Source: Camarhynchus parvulus (lineage: Eukaryota; Chordata; Aves; Passeriformes; Thraupidae). Taken from it: 64,000 nt of DNA. The stretch lies in NCBI RefSeq assembly GCF_901933205.1, contig NC_044584.1, positions 15,789,001 to 15,853,000 of the forward strand, read 5' to 3'. Under the pieces are notes generated by a model that was given only the letters and a program-made list of their open reading frames with translations, did no database searches and was not told the origin of the DNA. Below are positions 38,047 through 49,700 of this stretch, piece by piece. The stretch's first letter is position 1. Every line of letters starts with the position of its first letter. Position numbers and translations under genes: made by a program.

Positions 38047-40085
38047 ACACCAAAACCTCAATTCTTCTACTTCTTCTCTGGAATAATCAGCCACTTAGCC
38101 TTCATCCATATCCAAATGTCAAATTATTCAAGCCTCTCTGGTATATTGCTTTTAAATCTTTAAAAGTTCAGTTACAGCTCCTCCCTCTGATAATCAGAAC
38201 CTATGTTCAGTTGCCTATGTTACAAATTAATTAAAAAATATATGAAAGAAAAAATAAAAGGAAAAAAAACCCTTTAGAGTTTATGTGGTAAGGTCTAGGG
38301 AGTGAAGTCTGTGAAGCACTGAAGTGTACAAAAGTGAAGTGAAAAAATTTAGACCATCTATAATAAAGAGGAGAATGAAGAAAGAATGAATGAACTCAAA
38401 GGTAATACTGCCAAGCTAAAATATTTTAATCATGACACACTTGGAAACTCAAGACCCAATGATAAAGACTTTATTCTAGGATAAGGGAGCTGAAGATTTA
38501 ACTCTGAAATAACTATAATAATCTATGCATATGGATCTCTTATGACATAAAAACCTTAAATAGCATAATGCCAATTCTATCCTCCTGTCAAAATATTTAT
38601 AATTTATTAAAAATTGTAAAACTAAATATAATTTTGTTTTTAGCTGCTGCTAAAAACTAAATTATATTTATGATTAAATATTGCTATTTCTCAGCAATGA
38701 TTAGTGAGCCTAAAAAAAATGGACCTGAAGGTTTTAATAAGAACTCAGAGAGCAAAAATCCCCTTTTGTCCAGACCAACTCTAGACACAACTTTGCTCTT
38801 GCTCATAATTCCCCATGCTGTGACAGTGGTATCTTTTGTACAGCTTTAGCATGTACTGAATGCATGACAAACATAGGAAACTGAAACTTAAAGGGGGAAA
38901 AATCCTTTAGTTCCAAGACAGATGCTCACTTCTGAAGTCTTTTCAACCTCCTCCTTCCCACTGTGTTTCATTTCAGAATTCGGCACCATCACACAAAAAA
39001 GTAGCCTTGCTCTGTCCATGGGGTAGCAGAGGGAATGTGTGTTCATCAAAACCCTTTATTGTCTGCCCTAAATTGGGTCTTTCCAGCCATGTTTGACAGC
39101 TGAATCATAAACACGATATTCTGTGAGCTTTTTTCGAGCTTTGGAAAGTAATGTTTTAAATCTACAGCTCACCTCAAATGTCTGTCTCTGATCAATATAT
39201 ATTTAAAGAGCTTTCCCTGAATTAATTAGCACTTTTATTTCATATTTACTACTGGGCTACTTTCACTTAAAAACAACAAAAAAAAGATTTTGCCTGTTCA
39301 CAAGATTTCTGCTTCACACAGATTTTTCCACATTACTGAACATTCAGTCTTGAAAACAGAAGAAATTAAAGTTTTCCTGTGTCACAGCATTTAACCCCCT
39401 ACCCAATCCACACACCTCCAGCTATTTGCATTTGATAGCACACCTTTAATACATGGAGAGCTAATTTCTGACCAACCAGAAAGGCTCCCAGTTCCTTGGT
39501 TTGCAGTTTCCAGTGGCCTCACCATCACTGGAGGCCACTCAAACTATTGCAGACCCTCTTTTTAATGCTTTAGACTGGTTAGGCCCACTGTGAGAAGCCT
39601 GAGTACTGACTATGGCTAGAAATTATTCCTATTAAAATAGGGATACTAAATTAAAAATTAAGTGATCAATCAATATTTAGATGTATATGTAGATATATTA
39701 TTCAGGTGTGACAGAATGATATCAATAATCACATAAAATAATTTGGTTTAAATCCTGAAAATTAAACTTGCAAATGCTTTGAACCTGCCTATGTGTAATG
39801 TCATTTCAAAGAGAACACATCAAGAATTTGGCTACCGAGCAGATGTGACTTGTGAAAAGTTAGAGAAATTACTGAAGTTGCGCTATTTTAAAAGAATTAA
39901 AATATTAAAATTTACTTTAGCATGCATGGAAAGTAAACACTTATTTTCAGAGTCTTATTGTGTGTTGTTCTGGTTTTACTTCACTCTGGTTTCTTTTGCC
40001 TCCTTCCTTGATCTCTCCCTTTTTCTGGTCCAGTATGCCCAAATGCACATACATAATCATTTTCATATAAACATGCATCCATCCA

Positions 40086-40086
<1 letters not shown>
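38047..40086. other. Unique AT-rich noncoding DNA
   Basis: No gene or transposon is recognised. The plus-strand frame that enters the following microsatellite from 39779 has no domain and ends in a Ser-Ile-Tyr-Leu run made by the repeat itself. Confidence 0.55.
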
Positions 40087-40152
<66 letters not shown>

Positions 40153-40310
40153 ATATATGTGTGTGTATATATATATGTGTGTATATGTATATAGGTGTAT
40201 ATATATATATATATAGGTGTATATATATGTATATATAATAAATGGTATTTAAATAATATTTATAATAATAAATAATAATAAATAATAAATATATAATAAA
40301 TATCTAATAT
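40087..40310. repeat. Compound microsatellite: (ATCT)16, (TA/TG)n, (TAA)n
   Basis: Sixteen ATCT units occupy 40087-40150. A TA/TG alternating stretch follows to about 40238, including a 44-nt strictly alternating purine-pyrimidine run at 40150-40193. AATAAT/TAA-rich DNA then continues to about 40305. It is likely highly polymorphic. Confidence 0.97.
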
Positions 40311-42656
40311 TTAAGTTTGTATGGAAATGCCTGAGTTCTCTCTGCTCTCTCATTACAAGCTTTGCCAATGCCAGCCAAGAGCCCAGCTATGAAGAAAGGC
40401 AAAGGGAAGAGAGAGAAGCACTTTCTCTGCAGCCCCAATCAATGCTGCTTGCCCAGCTTCTCCTCCCCGTGGGGCTGGCAGGCTCAAGGCACAGATGCCA
40501 AGCTGAGGCAGTGATTTTGCAGCGATGGCATCTGGCTCCTTGGCACACACCACTGATATTTGTGTTGGCTCCTCTGCTCTCGCCCCTGGGGCTGTTAATG
40601 GGTTAAATCGGTGATAGGATGTTGTCTGAGCCTTTCTTTTAACTCACCTTTGATTCTGCTCAATTTCTGTCAGAATAAAGCTGCTCTTAACCCCCTGAAT
40701 TGTTTGTGCTTTAGCTGGTATATGTGATGATGTCATTTTGGATGGTCCTGTTGTGCTAATGGATGATTTGGATAGGGCAAACCACTTCTTTGTATATTTT
40801 ACACTTTAAAAAATTATGTCTGCCAAAACTTATTAACACAAATACTTTATTCAAGGACACTGTTTTTTATTGTGATCCTAAAAAAAAATAAAAAAGAGCT
40901 AAAAGTGTGAAAGTACCATAACTGTGATAAAAAGGAAGCAGCATCAAAATCTGATTCTTTTTCGTTATAACTCCTTGTGTTAAAAAAAAAAAAAATCATA
41001 GTATCCTTCTCTATATATTGTGGGAAATGTTGATGCAAATTTTGCAGCTTGAAGTAGAAAGTCAGTGAGCTGCTTGAACACGTCACAAAAGGTAGCTCTA
41101 ACGGGCTTATCTCACAACAACATGGTTTCTAGTCCAGAAATATCAGTTTATATGACAGTAATTACTAAAACAGATGGGCAAGGAGCCAAAAAGAGGCATC
41201 GCATCGACAGTGGGCTGAATGCAACTGGGAGCTATGGAGCAGAAAGGAGCTGTGCCAGATTGTGTGGCAGCTGAGAGTCTCATTGGTGACCATTTGCTGT
41301 GCAATCTCAGACACATCTAAAAAATTATGCATTCCCCATTGATTTCATGCTAAAATGGTTGAGGGAAAAAAAAAAAAAAACAAGCCTCTGTCTGAACTTG
41401 AACACAGTACCTGCTGACATGTTCCTTCCTCTGAGTACTCAGGATTTTCCTCCTTGCACTTCCATGTTCCTATCTGCCATTCACAAGCCTGGCTGCACAT
41501 TTTAGATCCACACTGTCAGGTGTTACATGAGTGGCAGTCAAAACAACAGAGGTCTGCAGACAGAATTAACCAATAGGTTCAAAATATTCCTAAAATTTAC
41601 CCCCCAAAAAAATCCCACCACATATTTTCCCTTCAGGAAATCTACTTATAAATACTGGTAAACTATAGGTAAGCAGCACTTTGATAAAATGAACAGGGAA
41701 AAAAAATCTCAACTTGAAAGACAAATTATCTCTAAAATGACTAAACAAATGCAAAGCAAACCCAGAATTCCCTAACTGAATCCTGTTACCATCTGATTTT
41801 TGTTTTTCGTTTTTTTTCCCCATAAAGCATTTCACATAAAACTTTGATTTAAATCTTTCTGCTGACTATCCAACCACTGTACATTTTAGAAAGTGCATTT
41901 TTATAATTATTATTAGAATTGGCTATCATTATGAAGAATACTAAAAATCCAGCTGAGCTGATTGAGATCAATATTCATATGAATTATTCTCTAACAGCAA
42001 TTAATAGTTTGCAAATTTTAAGACTAGAACAGCAACAATAAAGCATTATCTTCAGTCCAATCTGATATCTAATGTTATTGAGATTTTGAACAACTTTTAA
42101 TAAAGAAATCTTTTGGATATAAAGGCATTGGCACTTCCTTCTGAATCCCTCACCAGGCCGTTCAGCCTTGCAATTAATCTTAGCAGTTCATTCATTTTCC
42201 AAACATCCTTGCCTATTGACTCCTACAGAAAAGAACTCATCCACTCACTTGGTTACATTAATTATCCAGAGCAGATAAAGCCAAGGAAATCTGTGAGACA
42301 CCAGAGACCCCATTAGTTTTCTGTGTAAATTCCAAATTTGCTGCATGTAAACAGAAGGAGGCAGATCTCTGACACTGGAGGGTCCCTGCTCGCCTGAGCC
42401 AGTTCAGCCCCTCTGAGCCTGGGACAGCAATGCCTGCACACCCTGCACAGGCCCACCAGGAGATCCCAGGTGGTTTATCTGCCTCTCAGAACTTTGGAGG
42501 CAAGAAGAAGGCTGTAAAACACTTCAAACTTCCATTGGATTTTCCCAGCTGGAGCATTTCTGTGTGTTGAAATACATGGGGTTACCTCGGGTTAGAAACA
42601 CTACAAAGAAGCCAAGAGGGTATGAAAAGGTCGGGGGCAAACAAAGAGTAGGGGGG
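40311..42656. other. Unique noncoding DNA
   Basis: No gene or repeat family is recognised. Poly-A runs lie near 40981-40995 and 41367-41382. A more GC-rich patch at about 42360-42500 lies just upstream of the LTR and has no recognised identity. Confidence 0.55.
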
Positions 42657-43049
42657 TGTCACCATCCTATTTTCTGAAAAATCTCTTTGCCCAGGATTCT
42701 TCTCCTGGGAAGCTGAGAAGCGTCAGAGAAAAAGGAAAACAATATTATCTCATTTGCTTCTCCTGTGTTTTGATGCTTTGGAATGTGGTTGGAGATTGTT
42801 TATCCAACATGTGAATTGTTTTTACTTAATGACCAATCACAGCCAGCCTGTGTTGGGACTCTGGAGAGAGTAATGAGTTTTTCATTATTATCTTTTAGCC
42901 TTCTGTCTGTATCCTTTCTCTATTCTTTAGAATAGTTTTAGTATAGCATTCTTTAATATAATATAGATCATGAAATAAGTTAGCCTTCTAAGAACGTGGA
43001 GTCAGATTCATCATTCCTCCCAACGATGGGGGACTCAGAAAATACCACA
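42657..43049 (+). mobile_element. Solo LTR of an avian endogenous retrovirus
   Basis: The element is about 393 bp, starts TGTC and ends ACCACA, which fits the TG...CA rule for retroviral LTRs. It is flanked by G runs (GGGGGG before, GGGGTG after) that may be a 4-5 bp target-site duplication, though the low complexity prevents certainty. A CCAAT box lies at 42833-42837. An AT-rich promoter or poly-A-like region (TTTAATATAATATAG, GAAATAAG) lies at about 42950-42980. I recall near-identical sequence as a common solo LTR in songbirds. No gag, pol or env sequence flanks it, so the copy is a recombination remnant with no coding capacity. Confidence 0.88.
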
Positions 43050-43573
43050 GGGGTGTGTGGGAAAGGACAAGGCAAGGGGAGAAGAGTAAATTATTTACAG
43101 TGTAGAATAGTTTTGATTTACCTGGACTTCTTTACATTGACCTCTGACTGCAACTATATTTCCTCTTGCTTTTTTCCTTCACAACACCTAAAAAGCAGCC
43201 CAGAGATGAACTAAATAATTATTGTGCACACCTCACTTTTGTCTCAGTTCCAACAAAACTTGATACCATTCCAGAGTCCAGATTTTTCTTGAAGAAAGTG
43301 ATCTTAAATTCTTACAACTTAGCAAACATGTATGATATATTATACACTTTGCCCAAATTAAAAAATGTCTCCCGCACGTGCCAATGTCCTCCCTGCACGA
43401 GGCAAGGTATTTGTTCTGCATAAATTGAAAGCAAGCTACTTGTTAAAGGTGGGGCAACAGAGGCCTGTGTGAGCAGAAAAATCCCTTTCTCACTTGAATC
43501 ACCCCATGCAGACAAATATTTCAATTTTTCTGTGCATGTAAACTTGGCACCGTTTCACAGAATATCAATAATT

Positions 43574-43624
43574 TGCATATACGTGTATGTATATACATAC
43601 ATATACACATACACACATGTATAC
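43574..43624. repeat. 51-nt strictly alternating purine-pyrimidine tract
   Basis: Every step from 43574 to 43624 alternates purine and pyrimidine, using TG/CA, TA and one CG step. Such tracts can adopt Z-DNA or cruciform forms. It is a degenerate mixed TA/CA microsatellite. Confidence 0.9.
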
Positions 43625-43846
43625 CTGCATGAAGGGGAAAATTCCCTTACATCAATCAGTGGCTTGCAGGAGACTGAAACAGTGAAGATCCTTGTTTGTT
43701 ACCTTTAGCCAGTTAAAAGAAATTAAAATGAAATATTATTAAAAAGCAGGAATTAATCTTCAGCTGACAACATAAAGTTCATCAGTACTGTGAATTTTTC
43801 ATTAGCCTAGGAAAGGAAAAGAACATATATGCACATATACAAAGAC

Positions 43847-43867
43847 ATATATATATATATATATATA
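43847..43867. repeat. (AT)n microsatellite
   Basis: Twenty-one nucleotides of uninterrupted AT alternation. Confidence 0.95.
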
Positions 43868-46800
43868 AATTCTGTAAATCCACAATTAAGTCCAGGGAAC
43901 AAGAAAGTAGTCTGTATTTTCTCTAATAACACAAAATCATTCAAAATAAGAGATTAAAAGGAGTTAACTGAATATTTCAAGCAACTGCAAAATCAAAGTG
44001 ACAAAACACTTTGGAAGCTGTGCTCTGGCTCTTAAAGAAGCTTGGTGCACCCAGTAAAAGAGGGGAGACATCTCTCACACTGGGAAATCAAATTCTTACC
44101 TGAGGAAAATCCCAATTTAAGTGAAGCAAAGATTGTGTGAGTTCATATTGGCTCTGTGTGTTAAGGAAACAATTTCTAAGAGAGAACAATTCTGTTAAGG
44201 AACTGAAAAGAGAAGTATTATATAACAGAAACCCCACAGGCCCTGAATGTACAGAGGAGTTTTAATTGAAGTTTTAATTGAATCTTGAAGTGGGACTTGC
44301 TCCATGAGAAAATATGCATGAATGAGCCATTATGAAAACAATTCTATAGCAAAAATGTGATAATATCAGTTGTTATAAACTATCTGCTTGATAGCTTCCA
44401 CAGGCCATAGCTTTAGGAAAATCCCTAAGAACACCAAAGCTCCAGACACAGAGCAAGGCAGCAGCACAGGCAGCTGTGACTGTCCCAGATCCAGGGGAGC
44501 AGAGAGCTTCTGCTGGAAATGCTTTGTCACAGGCTATTCGTAGGGGGAAGGCAGAAATCACAGAGAACCCTGAAAGGTTCATTGAGCAGTTTGGAGTTTC
44601 CTGTGTCTCCCGGGATGGCTGAAGAGAGGGGAAGGAGGAAGCAGATCCGTGGCAAAAACAACATTAACAACAGTGCGTGTTTAGATCATTCACCTTTCCT
44701 TCACAACAACTGCTACATGCTAAACAACACCAAAGTCTCAACTAGAAAGCAAATAATCATACAAATAACCACACAGAAATGCTTTTGCTTGGTTCACTTG
44801 GGTTGATTGGTTATTTTTAATTTAGAATAGTCATTTGGCTTTCTCTTTTTCAGTTCTGAAGTCCTCTTGGGTCTGCCCTCGCCTGTTCTCTATGAACTTG
44901 GATAAATTGTATAGTACTGATTAAGTTCACTAAATCTTAGAAATTCTGTTATTAGAAATATCTTTTAATTTTTTAATCCAGCTGGCTAATTACAACCTGA
45001 AAAGCATACATGCTTTTTATTAAAAGATGAAGAAATACTATTCTACTGAAAGTGATTGCTATTCTGGTTTTGTCCAAAAGCACCATCACACCAAGAAAAC
45101 CAGGAACAAAGTAATTATTTGCATGTAAACCTAATAAAAATGCAATAATCTAGATTGAATATCCACAGCTTAATTTATAAAAGTTATTAAAATATTAAAA
45201 TGTAATTAAAATGAAAATATTTAAATGTAATCACTGGGCACTTATAAGACAGTCCACAAATGTATGCATATTACTGGGGTTTTATTTATTTATAAATAAA
45301 TATGTTCACATACACCAATGTAATCTAAAAAGATATTAAAACAACATGAAATAATCTCAGTACAATAATTTTATCCATTGGCTCAACACAACTTTTTGTT
45401 CATAACACCAATAAAAGGCAGGAAAATTAATCTCTATATTCTTCACCTGTAAACAAATACACTTAAATAAAGTGCATTATCTTTTCATCCATTTGATCAA
45501 GCACATATTCCATTCATAACTAAATAAAAATATCAATGTAATGGATAAAAAGCTTGTACTTCCATTGGTGTTAGGCGCTGGCAATGGGTTTCTGTGGCTC
45601 CCAGAGGAGGGGTTTGAAAGTGAGTGATGCTGCAGGACTCAGAGCACATGGAGAAGGTCACAGTGTCACAGGGCTGACCCTGCTGGAGCCAAGTCTGTCC
45701 ACAAACAAGTGCTTGACTGAATGGCCTTTCATTGAATAATACCTGCAAATGTGACTCCAGCAAAGCTCCAAGATCCTGCACATTAGCCGAAATGCAAAGA
45801 GACATTTCCAAGAGCCAGGGCAAACGCTGGGGATGACTTCCCCTGCCTTTCACCAGGCACTGCCATTAGAGTGCTTTAGCTTCCATTAAGTTGTCACTTC
45901 CCTGTGCTGCCAGCTCTCCAAGGGGGACAATTCGTTCTGACAGAACCATGGCCTGTCACATGCACTCACACTCACTGGGAATGAACAGGAAAACCCCCAG
46001 AGCTGATGGATTTATTAGAGATTGGAGCTGGCATGTATATTGCTTATATGTACAGAGCAAGGTAATTAATAAGCTCTAACCTGTCCACCTTAAGCACCTC
46101 ATATTTACTTGAATAAACTGAATTCAAGGCACACAAATGTAAATCATACCAAGCTGCTCTTTCATTGGAGTTTGAACATTAAAATTGTTTAATTAGCCCT
46201 TATTCATTACGACTGTTTTGTAACAACAACACCTAGTTCATACATATTTTTAATACATAGGAATTGTCACACTGGCCAAGAGAAAAGGCTGATCTAGTCC
46301 AGAATCACAGCAGCAAACATTTAGGGAAGGAACATAAGAAATGCCAGGTGAGCATGTCCCTGGTCTGCAAAATATAACCTGCAGCCAGTGACTGCTGAGC
46401 TTCCTGAGCCAGAACTTCTACACAGCCCCTGGATCCACCCTGCTTGATCCCAAATAAATTCCAAGTGCCACAATCCTGCTCCATGAGAAGCAAGTCCATT
46501 ATTATGCTAATACTGAACTTACTGGCTGACAATATCAATGAGTACTGATTCTTATATGGCAAAACATTCGATTTTTTTGAAGCATTGATGATTGTCTAGG
46601 CTTTTCTTCTCACTTCTCTGTCATCATTCCAAGCTCAAGAACCCTAATCTATTTAAGATCTCACCCAACAGAAGATATTTTGTACTTCTCACCTTCTCTC
46701 CTACTTATTGGACATATGTGTGGTCAGAAAAATGCTTGCTGCATAAAACATGAATGCAAGAAGGATTTCAGCACTAAAGATCTCCACACCATTCCAGTTT

Positions 46801-46955
46801 TCTATCACAGAAATCATGACCATCAGTCTTTAATACATCCATTGCACTTTATGTTTTCTTGATAACTGTTAACAAGTTATTAATTATAATTTATCCTTGG
46901 CCACATCCAGTAAAGGAACTTTGTACAACCTGAAGACAAATTATTGAATTTAGTT

Positions 46956-47494
46956 TGCTGGTTTGGGCTGGAAGAGAGTTTATTTTCTCCATAGTAGAAA
47001 GTGTGGGGCTGTGGTTTGGAGCTGTGCTGCAAACACAAGGAATCTCTGACAAGACAGGGAAGTTTTTGTCACTGCTGAGCAGAGCTGACACAGAGCCAAA
47101 GCTGCTTCTGCTGGGGCTGGGAGTGCTCAAGGGAGTGGACACAGCCAGGACAGCTGACCCAAGGGATATTCCAGAATATCCCACATCAATCTCAGCATCT
47201 GAAGCTGGAGATGGAGGAGGAGGGGGATGTTTGGGGTGATGCTCTTTGTCCTCCCAGGCCACTGTCACATGTGGTGGAGCCCAGCTGTCCTGGGTGATGA
47301 ACACCAGGAATGGTGTTCATTCCTGCCATGGGCACTGGGAATGAATTCCTTGTTTTGCTGTACCTGTTGAGCGTCTTTATCTCAGAGCTTTGGGGTTTTT
47401 TACAGATTCTCCTCCCTCCCAGGGTGGGCAGCACTAGGGGCACTCCGTGAGCAGCTCTGTGGTTCTCAGTTGCTGGCAGGGGTCAAACCACAAC
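46956..47494 (+). mobile_element. Decayed solo LTR of a second avian ERV family
   Basis: The start 'tgctggtttgggctgga...gagtttattttctccatagtag' and the end 'gttgctggcaggggtcaaaccacaac' match an LTR family I know from bird genomes. Between them are 'cactgctgagcagagctgacacagagccaa', 'gggacagctgaccc'-like and 'gaattccttgttttgctgtacc' blocks in the expected order. Some blocks seem deleted. At the place where related copies carry a TATA box this copy has CATCTGAAG, so the promoter is probably dead. Flanks TTTAGT and TTTAAGT could be a mutated target-site duplication. No internal retroviral genes are next to it. Confidence 0.8.
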
Positions 47495-48199
47495 CTTTAA
47501 GTGCTACTTCACCTCTTTAGAATCTTGGAGAAATGAAACACTGATGAAAATGAATGTTTTTCTGAAGCACAAATAAATTACAGAAGATACAATTACACAT
47601 GGAATCCTCACAGGAGTCAGATGTAACGCAGTTTCTTCTTATAAATCCTGGAGGAATTTGTCCTTTCTCTCTCCCAGAGCATCCACACTCATCTTCCCTG
47701 CTGGAGCTCAGCTGTTGTCCTTCTGGATCACAGATCTTCTGGAAATTGTTCTTGGGCTGCAGCAGAAGGCACTTAGGCCACAAAGGGTGGCAGAAAAAAG
47801 CACATGGTGTCAAAAGGGAGGAAGCTGGGACAGAAGAGACACTGTTATGCTCCTTGGTGGTGGCAAGAGCCAGGGCAGAGGCAGAGCCAGCTGGCTGGGA
47901 AGAGAGGATGACAGCCATCAGATTAGCTGGGAACAGCCAGGCACTCCTGAACACCACCACAGCAGACACTTGGCCCAGCAGTGAGGACAGAAGAGAGCCC
48001 ATTAAGCATTTTGAAGGACAAAATCTAGGTTAGGAAAAGGTTAGGCAATATAAAGATGTGTAAGAAAAATACGCAAGAGAGACTAGAGGTGGGTATGTGA
48101 GAGGCTGAAGAGAAAAACAAAGGAGATGCAGAGGGGAGATAGTAAAAAGATAAAGAAAAAAAGAGAAAATAATGATTAAATAACTACTCAGCAATAGTA

Positions 48200-48800
48200 A
48201 AGGACCCTACCACAGTCACAATAAACTGTCTCTAGCTGGTTTGCATATTAATATTCTTTGTTGTACAGTTATTGAATACTTCTGGTGTCACCTTTAACAT
48301 TCCAAGTGAAGGGACACATAATTCTCTGCTGGGATGATAACTGAGAGCAGGCATGGCTGTCACAAAGGTCAATTGTTCAGCAAGTTTAGCACAATCTTTA
48401 TCGACTTCTAATTATTACTTTTAGCTTTACCACATTTTGCTTCCTTAATTACAATTCTGACATATTTTAAGATTTATTTAAGATGCTGAGGTGCAGAGGC
48501 TCATAGATAAACCTTGGTGATTTTCTTGCATACAATGTGAAATGAATGATATGCTGGATTTAACCTCATGCAATACCTGGGCTGAAATAAAATATTAAAA
48601 ATTGATTATTGTCAAAATTTAAATAATTTAGAATGAACAGAAAGTGCAGAAGATGTATTATTTTCTTATATAAAGACATTCTAAGCTAGCTGGTGCCACT
48701 GAACAGTCAAAATTGCACTTCTGTTATTACAGATACTTTGATCTAAATGATGCTGCCTTCTAATTTCTAATGCCCATTAATTCTTTTCACCTATAAACCA
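48200..48800. promoter_or_regulatory. Possible enhancer with adjacent POU and SOX sites
   Basis: TTTGCATA at 48240-48247 and CTTTGTT at 48256-48262 place a POU-type and a SOX-type site 8 bp apart in repeat-free DNA. Several homeodomain-type TAATTA cores follow. The arrangement resembles composite POU/SOX enhancers but is not the canonical spacing. Support is motif-based only. Confidence 0.25.
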
Positions 48801-49379
48801 TCACAGGTTTGGAGTTTTGTATTGTCCAAAAACTCAGTCTTATTTAGGAGGCTTTTAGGATAATTCTGCTTGATGAAAGAATCTTTTGAAAAAAAAAATT
48901 AACCTTAACTGCTCTGAATTTTCTACACCTACGTCTCAAGGTAAACAGAATCCTTCATGTAAAGCAAAGAAAAATTTCACCTGTTTACTTCCCTGCTATT
49001 GTTATTATCAGGACTTTGGGATAACTGGAAAAAGTCAAGGTTGAGTGATGTTTTGTCTTGCCAGAGAGTTGTGCTACTTGGAATCAGCATCCGAGAAAAA
49101 TGAGTCAAGTTTTCATTAGGAGTAAATATGAAGCCCAGAAATGCTCAGCTGAAAAAATGAGTTCTGACAAACTTGGTCAAGTAGCAAGCAGTAAACTGCT
49201 TCTTTTTTTCCATATTTGTTCTAAAGTGCTTGTTACATTTTTTAACATGCCTAATAACTGCATTGAAAATACAATTTATTTATTAACAAGCAGTATTTCC
49301 ATTCTTTGACAGTCTTTCCCTACCCCAACTCCCCCCCCCAAAGAAACCCTCCAAACTTTCAAGTAAGCTCATCAATTAC

Positions 49380-49700
49380 TCTTAACACTCTAAATAGTTG
49401 GCAATGGTTTACACAACATCCTTTCAGAGTTATTCAGCTCGATCTTGCAGCTCATTAAAAGGATCTCTATTTATTTGCTGTGTGTTACAGTTCTTCACTT
49501 TGGCACCACACGCAAAAAGGAAGCCAATTTTACTTTTCCCTGTGGTGTTAATTGGTAGAGCATGCTGCCTGCCTCTTCATTAATTATGTCAATGTGTATG
49601 AAACTTTCATTTCCATGGCAGTGTTTTAACAAAGCTTTGCAACAAGGCACACGAAAAGCCAGCAAACTCCAGTTTATAAAAAAGTGGGTAATGAAGGCTA
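49380..49700. promoter_or_regulatory. Conserved-looking noncoding block
   Basis: The block is repeat-free, with a TTAATTATGTCAAT cluster, ATTAATTGG-type homeodomain cores and a TTTTATGG/AAATAG-type MEF2-like AT site. It has the texture of a vertebrate conserved element. No alignment could be made. Confidence 0.2.

Larger units (their letters stand above)
43050..46955. other. Unique AT-rich noncoding DNA with short alternating tracts
   Basis: No gene is recognised. It contains a 51-nt alternating purine-pyrimidine tract at 43574-43624 and (AT)10 at 43847-43867. A direct repeat of AGTTTTAATTGA lies near 44259-44282. The segment 45870-46260 is repeat-free and rich in ATTA cores, and reads like conserved noncoding DNA. 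The block 45540-45850 is moderately GC-rich with no identity that I can support. Confidence 0.5.

Noticed and set aside
39779..40216. 145-codon frame ending in Ser-Ile-Tyr-Leu repeats
   Set aside because: The end is the translated ATCT microsatellite and the first part has no recognisable domain.
46891..47443. 137-codon and 94-codon frames
   Set aside because: They fall within the second ERV LTR, which is noncoding.
47517..48033. 161-codon and 144-codon frames on opposite strands
   Set aside because: Both strands are open over the same GC-richer segment, no domain is recognised, and there is no splice or promoter context.
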